Positions 46,201-58,200 of a stretch of 64,000 nt of DNA are shown here, one piece after another. How positions within the stretch are numbered: position 1 is the first letter of the stretch; each line of letters opens with the position of its first letter. The position numbers were made by a program, and so were the translations under genes. Location: contig NC_090290.1 of NCBI RefSeq assembly GCF_037392515.1, positions 54,882,753 through 54,946,752 of the forward strand, in the 5' to 3' direction. A model generated the notes under the pieces. It was not told where the DNA came from. It did not search any database and saw only the letters and a list, made by a program, of their open reading frames with translations. The DNA is from Haliotis asinina. Lineage: Eukaryota; Mollusca; Gastropoda; Lepetellida; Haliotidae.

Positions 46201-49200
46201 ATAAATTACTGACAATGTGAAATGAAATGCTCTTTTGCATTTGGCATATTTACTAAAGGCTGTCATGGTAGCCAACAGAATGTGTCTTTAACATCTGCAC
46301 CATACCTGTACCATCCAGGTAGATGTCATTCTTGTCCTCCACAACCATCTTCACAAGGTAGTCCGCAAAGCGGAGATCAGCTGTTGTCAGGTGTAGGAGC
46401 CGCTGAAGCTCCTTGTCCATGATTTCCACCTTGCCATCAGCAATCTGCAACAAGAAACACAGGTTACCACTGCCTCAGATTTATAATATAATGTCCACCT
46501 TGTTCCCTGCCATCTGCAACAAGAAACACAGGTTACCACTGCCTCAGATTATAATACAATGTCAACCTTGTTCCCTGCCATCTGCAACAAGAAACACAGG
46601 TTACCACTGCCTCAGACTAACAATATAATGCCCACCTAGCAATGGTGGATCACGTGGATCACCATCTCCCATTGCCAGACAGTGGTAGCATAATGTCCAC
46701 TTTATGCTCAGCATTTTGCTCAAGAGACCATAGTTTACTATTTGTTCGTCTAAACAGTTTGTTGGTGGTTCCAATGAATATACAGACCACATCTTGAAAA
46801 TGATGTCAACTTAACCTCTGCTTATACAGTATATTAGTGGCTTGTATGAATATGAAGACTCACCTCCACAATGACGTCACTCAGGGACCTCCTCTGTTTA
46901 AACAGTATATTAGTAGCTTGTATGAATATGAAGACTCACCTCCACAATGACGTCAATCAGGGACCTCCTCTGTTTAAACAGTATATTGGTGGCTCCTATT
47001 ACGAAGCTCCTGATGTTGACATCCTGCAGAATGTCATGGTACTGCAGACTCAGGTATGGGTGGCACACACTGCCCTGAAATCACATAGACAAATGACATG
47101 GAAATAAACGCCTAGGAACCTCACTTACCTAACAGTCCTCACTTGGCTGTTAGCATAATATTCAATGAGTGTACAGGTCTAGCATAATGCCACTCTCAGC
47201 AAAAACCACAAGAAATGGGCTTCACATTTTGTACCCATGTAAGGAGTCAAACCCAGGTCTTTGGTGTGATGAGCAAATGCCTCAACCACTAGGCTAGCCC
47301 TCAGCCCCCATTTTTAATGAGATCTTATGGCACTATACAAACTGTCTTAAGATAGATGTCTCCAACATCTCAGGCTCAAATGATCAGATATGTAGACACA
47401 GCCCTTGACTCGTAATAAATACTTTCTCACTCTAACAAGATATGGACTTCTGGCATGATAAAATGTCATAAGGGTAAAATTCATCATGAAAGCACAAAGG
47501 ATGTTTTCCTTGGGCATCAAGCTAAAATCTAAGTATAAGCAAGTCAAAGATTCAAGAATTATTACACTCTATGTTCTGTATCTACCTCTCTTACAAAAAG
47601 AACTTTCAAAACGAACTGAAAGATTTTCATTTCACAAAATTTGCAAACTACATTCATTGTTTTGCACAATGAGCAAAATGTATGTCTAGTATACACAAAT
47701 GTCGAGAATAGATGTAGAAAAACAATTCACTTCGTCTGGATGGACACAAAATATTATTCATTATATCCACAACATCTCAATGACTTGTAATGTGTTGGAT
47801 ATTTCTTTCAGAGCAATTAAAATGCATCATGTCATCCGTCAGTCCACATGATCGATGATTCATTCCAGGTTCTAAAGAAATAAACAAAACACTGACACCC
47901 TCATATTGCCCACTAATAACTAACTAGAACAAATAACTATGGGTCCCCAGAACCTCCATGTTTGTCAGTTGAGATAAAATCCTGTTCATCTGAGAGCCAA
48001 AACAATTGTTCATCTGACTCTGTCTTTCATTACACAAATTCTACAGGCACAGCTACATCCTGTTAAAGGGAGGACCCACTTATTCACTAGTGTACAGCCA
48101 CTTATTCAAGAAGGATCTGACAGTTACCTTTGTGAAAACAGCAAGAGGAAAACCATAGTCATCCTGTTGAATCAGAGACTCTTCTCTTGACATTGGCGTC
48201 ATCTCGATCTGACCTGGTGTTTTCCCCTTTCCTTTAATGTGTAAATTCCCAAATGCAGCAGTTAGTTTGTGTTTCAGAGCAGCAGCCCTTGCACCTGGGC
48301 TACCATGGCGACCAGACCGATGGGTTACAGTTTTATCAGAAGGACTGGTTCCCTTATCACTATCTGACACCGAAATCTTTTCATCAGAACTACATTCCTT
48401 CTCCACCATTAACCCAGTGGCTGAGGCAGATGCAGAAACACCATTAGCTGAGTTATCTCCCTTGGGATCTACGCCATCTTTGATATCTGGTTCATGCTCA
48501 ATGGATAAGAGAACACGGTCATCTTCCCATGAGAAACAATCTTCCCTGTCTATTCTACTAATACTCTCAGGAGAATCTAGATCCTCAAAGCTGTCGGTCT
48601 TCCTGAGAGCGAGAACACTCTCCTTGTCATCCACAGACAGTGGCAGGTCCCTGCTCAGGTCTGGAGTAGGGCTTTCAGGGCTACTTGCCAGTTCAACTTC
48701 GCGTGAGTATTCCTCCATTTTCTCTGAACTATTTGGCATTGTAATTCCAGTCTGAACAGCCTCTATCTGGGTTATACTGGGCATGTGCTGTAGAGGGCTG
48801 TCCTCCTTGCTGTATACAATTGCACTCTTATCTTTTGGGCTTCCAAACGCAGTAAACGTTTCTTCATCTCGCAAACTTTCTTGAATATCACATAAATCAC
48901 TTGGATCATCTTTAGATAAACCTTCACCATCACCCTTATGCTTGGAAAGGTTATGACCTTTAGAAAGGTCATGTAGTTTTGACAGATCATGAACCTTGGC
49001 ATGACCATGAACTTTTGGATGTTCATCACCAGAGGAGCATCTTATTGGTTTTGAGCTCTTTACCTGATCACGGTCAACAGCCAGTTTGAGCTGTTGATTC
49101 TCAGAGTTTTTCAAAGCCTTCGACCTCTGTCCATCCAACGATTGCACTTGTCCATGAAATGAGCTTTGAATATCCCTATCATTGTCACACAAAGTTCCCT

Positions 49201-52200
49201 CTAAGACCAAACTCCCATCCCTTGGTATAGTTGGAGACTGAGGCTCAACACTGTTACTGCGTTTAATCGGTTCACTCATCATATGCATTGTAATGTCAGA
49301 CATGTTTTTAACATCCTTCTCCGATGAGTATCTGACTTCAAGGAATGACTCATTCTCATCCACCTCACTGTCTAGAGATGCCATGCCCAATGTGGGCGAC
49401 AGTTCCCGAAACTGTTTCATTACAGACTCGTCCAAACCAAACTCCACCATATCTGCAAAGAGATATCGATGATGAGGACAAAGTGTCAGGTCACAGAAAC
49501 AGTTGCATGACATATAAATGTCTTTGACAATCATGTTTATTACAGTCCAAACCAAACTCCACCATATCTGCAAAGAGATAATGACAATGAGGACAAATGG
49601 CAGTTGCCATGACTAAACACAACGTCTTTAGAAAACATGTATACAATAATTACAGAAGGATATGCATAATATGTTGTAGGATGTATTTGTTGCAGCATGC
49701 TGGAAGCACAAACTGTTTCTACCAAAGTCAATGGATTGATGTGCTACTGTCTCAGTCATGTTTACAGCCATGTTATTACCTCATACCCCCAAATACTTAT
49801 TTATACAAGGGTGAAATAATCAAACTGTAATCTATGCAACTTATTTCCACAAATAACTTTAGAATATGACTAGTCCATCCTAAATATATCATAACAAACA
49901 TTGTCCCTACAACAAGAAACATGTTTTGGAAAGATGTCAAAGATTCATAGTGAAAATATTTGGATAAAAAATAGAGAAAGCTGGGAAACAATACAGAATC
50001 AGTCACTATGGTTCAACAACTTTTTCGAAATTCGAGAGTAGACATTTTTTTAATACAAATTGGTACGATGAAGGAATGCATGATGTATATGATTTACGGA
50101 AAGATGACAATATACGGATGATTTGCTTGACCTTGCTAGTATTGATTTCTATTCACATGCAGAATTACAAAAGAGATTTGATATTAAAATTAACTTTTTA
50201 AGATACCAGATCATTCTTCTGTGAAGACGTTTCTTGAAACAAACAATTTTTTCTATATAAAGTCTAGCCACTTTAACAGGACCCCATTAATGTTTTTCAA
50301 CTGCAAAGTTCACTGCAAGGAAGGAAGGTCTTTTATGCCTCAGTGCAAGACACACATTACAACAAATCATATGCCCATAAAAGGTGGGAAAGAATTAATT
50401 CAGAAACAATATAACACCAAACTGTTGGAACATATTTAATGGCACACATATGTACAAGCAGTAGTGGGTTCATATGGTTGCATTACACAATAATCTATGA
50501 AATAATGCCAACTAGTGTATTCTTATACAAGATTGAATGTAAGGATATTTTTCTGATGTACTTTCTGTGTAAGGGAACCTGAAACTTTCATGCATCTGTT
50601 TTTTTAGTGTAGCCAAGTAAAAGAGCTTTGGGGATGTCTGACTACTTGGCTGAAAATTGCTGCAGCAGGAGAAATTACATTTCTTGCAGATAACATACTC
50701 CTAGGATTTCAAGGAAAACATAATACCCATTAAATGCTGTGTGTCTGATAGTTAAATATGTAATTTTAAACCAGTGTAAGAAAAATAAAAGTATGCATTT
50801 TAACCATGCACAAAGAAATTATGAAATATTACAAAGTCATCAGACATACAGTTTCTTCAACTTGCTCTAATGGCAAAATATTCTCCTCTTGGTTACATGA
50901 CACAACCTCCTAGTAGGTTTTGTTAGACTCAGCAAAGAAGTTTAATGAAAAGTACTGAAACTTAGTTAATTTAGACTGAAAATATTCAAAAATATATTGT
51001 GCAAACCATGAGCAAGTTACAATGATTCCCAATAGAGTTCCTAGAACAATTTAGCTGAGTCAAATCTTAAGTAATGGGTCACAAAATGTAATATCATCTC
51101 AACAAAGTCTTCATTTTCAGAAACAGTTTTACTAAATGTTTACTAGATTCTAGCACTCTGCCAACACATCGCCATTAACATACAACTTTCGTCTTCAGCC
51201 TCATGTTTACCAACAGTCAAAACACAGACTCATACACTGAAGAGTGCCTAAAGGGAGGCAACTCTAAAGCGCTACCATAAAAAGTGTGCTGCTAAAATAC
51301 CATTAACTTGATACGAAATGTGACCCATGATAACTATCACTCAAAACTCTAAACAACGTGACCCAATAATAACTATCACTTAATCAATAATAATATAAAC
51401 ACAATAAAACACATCCCTGTAACAATATCCACAATAAGACTGTTATTGTGCTGCACAGGAAGAAAACAACTGCTCCCTCGGCAAACTAAAAATAGACTTG
51501 AATTCCTGTATTACGTTTGCGATCGCGAGCCTACCTGGAGGTATTTACAAATCTTACATGTACACCAACTGTTTGCTATTCTTGAAGATTATACGCAATG
51601 CTATAAACTGGACATTTTTTCAATCGATTCTTGAAGTTTGATTGTCAACTGATCAACAAACCAATTATTTGATTGATCAGTGCATCACTAGACTGTAGCC
51701 ATTTATCTGTCAGGATTGGGGGACCAGGATTGGGTAGTAGGTCTTGTGTTTGCAGCAACAGGTAATTCAATATCATACGGTTGTTGTGTGTCCTTACAAC
51801 CTGAAGGCAGTGACTCATAATAACGTTGGTTTGCTTGTTGTTTAATGCCACACACAACAATGTTCCTGCAATATCACAGCAGTCTGGCCCAGACAATCCA
51901 GTGATCAACATCATGTGCAGCAATGTAAACAACTGGGATACTGTCACATGTGTTAGCCACCCGATCTCACTAGTCGCCTCTTATATCATGAATGGGTTAC
52001 TCAAGACCAATTCTAACCCCAATCTCTACGACCGACCAAGACTTGAAAACAGACTGCTGACAATGGCCATGCACTAACAAACAGACAAATGCCTGTGCTA
52101 CAAAGCAATTATTTCTGTTGATCAATTTGTTTATGAACTTACTTGGAAAGAGTGACAATACAGAGAGCAAAGTGCTGCTCAGGTTTTCTACTGGAGAGCC

Positions 52201-55200
52201 GAAGAACAGTACCTGAAACAAAACATGAAGTGTTCAGGTGACATGACTGAGGGAATGTCTTGCTTAACATGTCAGACAAGGTGCTAGCATAACTACATCA
52301 AATTTGCCAAATATCTTCATGAAAGTATATAAAAATATCAAATACACAAATACCAACAAATTATCAACATTCAAAACAAAAACACCAATAAGAAATAATC
52401 TTCTTAACACAAATTCCCCCAAATATCTATATATTCAAAGTAAACGAGAAAGTCTAATCATTTCAGAAAGCTGACTTCTGACCAGCCCAAGCACCCACGC
52501 ACAGTCAAATGTTGCTACAGATTCACATGACATGACTTTAGTACAAGGTATTCTCAGAGCCTAACACAAAGAGGCAAAGAAGAAGATTGTGAGCTGATTT
52601 AAGGCAACAAAACTACAATAAATCGGCTGAACTACCTTCCTCTCGAGAAGCAGCAGCTTGAAGAGTACAACAATCTTGTGCTTGAACTTCATCACCACGT
52701 CCCTAGCAGACAGGCCTGGAAGTATCACAAAGAATCAGGTAAGTCACTCAAAACCTTGTTGGAAAATGCAACTTCATTGTATTATGGATTACACATTCCT
52801 GCATGATACAAATTATAGTTCCTTTTAGGGAGGACACTCAGACTTTCAGAATCAGATTCCTAAAACAGACACCACTGCTATTTACTAATTTTAAGAAGCT
52901 TGCACACAGGTGACAAACATAGATTGAGTGAGTTCAGTTTTGTGTCTCCTTTACCAATATTTCAACAATATCAGTGCTGGGGGTAAAGAAAAAGGGTTTC
53001 ACACATTGAGAGGAATCGAATCCGGGTCTTTGGTGTGATAAGCAAATGCTTTAAACACCAGACTACCCCACTGCCCTACAATAAACAAAGAAACATGATC
53101 TGGATGAACTAGCACCATACCCCCAAAAGATGACACATCACCATAAATCATTGTCATGCCTTAGCAGACAGGAGGAAATATACCCCTTTTTATACCTGTA
53201 TGTGACAATTTGACCGAAAAAGAACTAACCCATCATCTGGGTGGTCCAGCACTTAAAGACAGCATCTAACCGTAACTCGCTGTCTATATACCAGTATATT
53301 AGTACCATACATGCCTAGAAAGACCTGTGACCCATCCAGCAAGCTGTCCGTCATGGACTGGCTGAGGTTGTTGAAAGTCTGCTGAAGCAACTCCACCTTG
53401 CTGAAGTCACGCTCATCGAAGTATGCATGTGTAATCAGCTCCAGCTTGGCTTTGATCAGACCATACAGAGGCTAAAAGCAAACAGAAACATGGAACATTT
53501 CCTGGACCTGATCAGACCATACAGAGCCTATAAGAAAACACAAACATAAAACATTTCCTGGACTTGGTGAGCCTTCAAAGGGGACGAAAACTGACACAGG
53601 AACATAACTCAGACATTATGTTCTTCAGGAATATCTTAAACAAGTTCATCAGGGAGCTGGTATTCACAACTCCGAGGAATAAGACCTGAGTAGCTTCGGT
53701 TAAACGCCAAGCCAATTAGTGAACAAACAGCGACCCCTCATGGGGAGGTAACTCTCTCCAAGGTCTTTCAGCAATAAAGCATATATTGAATAACATGAAG
53801 CTCTCATACAATATTCACAATATGACAGACTTGATCTGGCCTTGCAGAGGCCCAGGGGTTCAATTTTATTAAAAGGCACTTGCAACAGGGCAAGTGACTT
53901 TAATAAAGAAAGCAACTTGTCCTGGCTAACTTTCCACTTGAACTGACTTTTATGACATAATCATGAAATAAAATTATGAAAGAATAAATCAACATGATAT
54001 TTGATGCTAATGTTTACAGGAAATTTATCGAAAAATGATAAATAGCCAAGAAAGAAAAGCCCACTTTCTTATCATTTCAAAATTTAACAGCTACATTTTG
54101 AGCACATATGAAATTAAATTCAAGATTATTTGCGGCTTGAAACTGTAAGCGCAGATTATCTAGTAGCCCATGGACAATATAAGATACCATTATTTGATTG
54201 CCCAAAATGAAAACTGCCTTGTTCTGGGTGTCCCGCAATGGGATTTTTTCACTGCTGGGGCCAAACCAGATATAGGTTTATTCGTTGAATATTCGATCCA
54301 TATATACTTACAGGAACTGAATTCAGCCATTTCTGAGTTTACTGAAGCATAAACAAAAAAACCCCCTAAAACAGCACCTACCAGCCTGCTGAGGACACAC
54401 ACACTTTTCTGGACTGTGCTGCGGGTCACATCGGCTGTCTTGTTGATAAGGTCCTGCACACAGGAACACAAACATGTACCCACACAATACAGAACATGGT
54501 GATTGAATATCTACACAACTGTCATATGTCTTTATTGGAACCAGATGAACCTCACCACCATCCCCCATAAGATCTTGTATAACCCGCATCCAACTAAATA
54601 TCTAACCCACCCACCATCCTCATAAGGACCTAATCAAACCATTATGAAACCCTGCATCCACCTACAATCCCAATAAGGATCTAACTCATCCATCATATCT
54701 GTAAGGATCTAACCGACCAACAATCTCTATAAGGATCTAATTCATCCTTCATATCTGCAAGGATCTAACTGACCTACGATACCTATAAGGATCTAACCAA
54801 TCTCTATAAGGATCTAACCCATCCATCCTATCAGTAAGGATCTAACCAACCAACAGTCCCTATAAGGTTGTGTTTCCACCAGACCACAAAAAGGGCAGGG
54901 TAAAGTTTCTACAGAAAAGGCACCCAAGTTTGAAAAGGGCACAAACCGCAATAAAAACCAAAACAAAATAATCAGATTGAGCCTCATGTACTATTAACCT
55001 ACAGTCTCCTTTCCTTTTTTTTTCAGGAACCTTTTCACAACAGTTTCCAAGTCGGTGTCATAGTGGCTGTCAGTGTTTGACTGATCATAAGATGCTTGTT
55101 ACAGTTGCTGACATTCAGTCTCTTTCTGTGCTCCGTCAGAACTATCAAGTACCGGGCAGGGAGCAGAAGAAAAGGGCAGGGTGCAGCGCCCTTCTAAAAC

Positions 55201-58200
55201 GCTCTGGAGGAAACACTACAAGGATCTAACCCATCCATCATATCAGTAAGGATCTAACCGACCGACAATCACTATAAGGATCTAACCCATCCATCATATC
55301 CGTAAGGATCTAACCGATCTACAATCTCTATAAGAATGTAACCCATCCATCATTTTCATAAGGATCTAACTGACCAACAATCCCTATAAGGATCTAAACC
55401 ATCCATCATATCCGTAAGGATCTAAAACACCCATTATGTTCAGTATTCCACACTGAGATTTTTTATCTACCCTTCATCTTCAAAGCAATCTGTTCTACCC
55501 ATCACCTTGTCTGACATCTAATCTGCCAGTGATTTGCAGAGACCAATCCTCCCAGTAATCCCTTTAGGGACCTATACTGACTATGATCTGTGCTGGGATT
55601 TCTTTTAAAATTCAAGCCTGCAGCAATCTATTCCATCAATCAGTTTAGAGCGAATGAGTTTAGTTTTATGCCACACTCAGCCATAGTCCAGGTGGTACTC
55701 AGTAAATAATCAAGTCTGGACCAGACAATCAAGTGAACAACAGCAAGAGCATTGATCTATGCAACTGGGATTCAAGTCAGCAAGCCTTAACACCCAATCC
55801 TGTTATGTGCCTCTTACAACAAGCATGGCCTGTATGGGTTACTACTGAAGATCAATTCAAACCCGTATTTTAGCTTGCTGGGATCATGAAATGATACTGA
55901 GATGTCTGAAATATCCGCACAACCGTGTTGAGGTAAAAGAGCTTGAATAATGATAAATTATGAAGGTTTTTGTCGTGACGAAGATGTTATTTCAAGAGAT
56001 ATCGAGTTATCATACTTTGACATAACAGTGTTCAACTGTAGTTCAGTTCTATGAACATAAAGTACAGGCCTACCTTTGCATCCATCTGTCTGTAGCAGGA
56101 CACACAGTACACAGTCTTGCGGCCACCATCTTGTGATGGAAGGTGAAAAAATACTGTGTCTGAAAGAAGTAACAGAAATGATCATTCAACCCTCTATTCA
56201 TTGTCAAAACAAAAAAATTCTAAAAAGTTCAATTCAAAATGGAAATGAAAAAATCTGTGAGCAAGTTGAATCTTGATGCTCAGGAATCAAAATTAAATTT
56301 TTTTCAAGCGTGCCTCATGGGCACTGTCATGATGATTTAAGTGTGCCACTTCAGTTTCAGGTGTGCCATAAATTCATTGTTTATAAACTGAACTTCAAAA
56401 CATTACATGACTTCAATTGAATGTAAAAGTTGTAATGGTATTGTAGCATTCACTAATAAATTATGATTAACAAAACAATGTTATGTATGTACTGTGTCAC
56501 ATTAAATCAGGAAAGATACTAACAGTGAAAACATACTTCAATGCACTTAATGCAAACAAATCAAGTGTGCCATAAGGGTATGCTTTTTAACCGTGCCATT
56601 TCAATCCTAGCCATTCCATCGGTAAGATGGCACTAATAATTTCAATCCCTGATGCTGCATAAATGAATCAAAAAAGCTTGCACCATTTCCTTGTAAGCAT
56701 AGTATAAAGCCTATCAGACAGAACTATCATTGTTGAAGTACAAGGTTGCTTGCTAAAGCTTATATTTAGTGTTGATGAGTTTAAAATCATGTTCCTGATG
56801 TCCATGTCCAGCAGAAGTAATGTATCACCTGCAAGACTAAGCAATCAGTCATCACTTGTGACCAGAAAATATATAATTTAAGCACTTCGATCAATCCCTT
56901 CAATGCATCAAATGAGTAAATGAACACAATTTTCCTCTAGTTTTCTCCATATTCTAGCTGTATCTGGGATGGAGAAATTTGTGATTCTAACATACTTATG
57001 TGGGGAATAAAACCATGCTCAGTGTCATGATGAGCTAACATTTGCTCCACCAATGTACACATGCATTTTACTTGATACCTGTCTGCCTTAACAGTCTGAT
57101 ATTTCCACCAAAGGACGGTAAACAGCATACTGCAGTCTACTTAGTCTGTCGTACAGACCCTGAAGTATGTATATCCAAGAAAGACCACGCAAGTCTGAAA
57201 ATGAACAGTGTCTCAGGGCTCCATTTCATTATAATTTTTTTTTTTTAGTATAAACATTTTGTTTCAGTAAAATATGTTCATTTCAGAGACTAATTGTTAG
57301 TCTACAGTGTACTCAACATTTGTTCATGTGCTCTACCTTTACCTAGCCTAACATGGGTGACAGCACCATCAGGTAGAGCCAAAGATGGAGGGCTTACAGT
57401 GTATGCCAGGCAACATTGTGTTTGTGTGTTCCACCTTTAACTAGAGTTGGGAATTGATTAAAGCCTCATGATTGATGACTGGTTCATTATAACCCATCGA
57501 TCATCAAAAATAATTGATGTACATCATTTATGAAATTTTCATGGTTATTTAAGAAAATAACATGTAGTTCCTTCACGATGCCGAGTATGATAGGACCATA
57601 AATTTCTTGGGAGTCTTAAAGATAAATTCAGATATCACTTGGAACGTTCTTGTGCTTATGAAATGTTGTACATAAAATCAACCCTGTGGAAAACATTGAT
57701 GATGCAAACAGATTTTTCAGATTTGTTTGTTTTCGATTATTGTTTTGTCACTGCCACCAATCTTCAATCATTTCAATTCATCTGACCACCACTACCTGTA
57801 ACTGGGCCCTATCAGGTAGGGTTAGTGAAGGAGGGTATACGGCATAGTCTGCACTAGGTAACATTTATTCGTGTAATCTACCTTTAACGTAGTTGTGTGC
57901 CCCATCAGGTAGGGCCAGGGACGGCAGGTGTTTCCACCTCTCGGGAACATCATGGCTGTCTACTGCGTTCCCTGGTATCAATGGTGGGTAGGAATACTCC
58001 ACCTGTGGACAAGCAAGTCAAATGCAGGATATCTTTTGATAGCATGATTAGGATACTAGTATATTCTACCTGGCACAACCAATCTTAAAGGCCACATTTC
58101 ACACATTTTTGATAACATTTTTGCCTATATCATACATCTTGCTGAATTACTCATGTGCACTTGGTTTAGTTTCTTAATGAGTCAATAAGGGACTTCTTAT

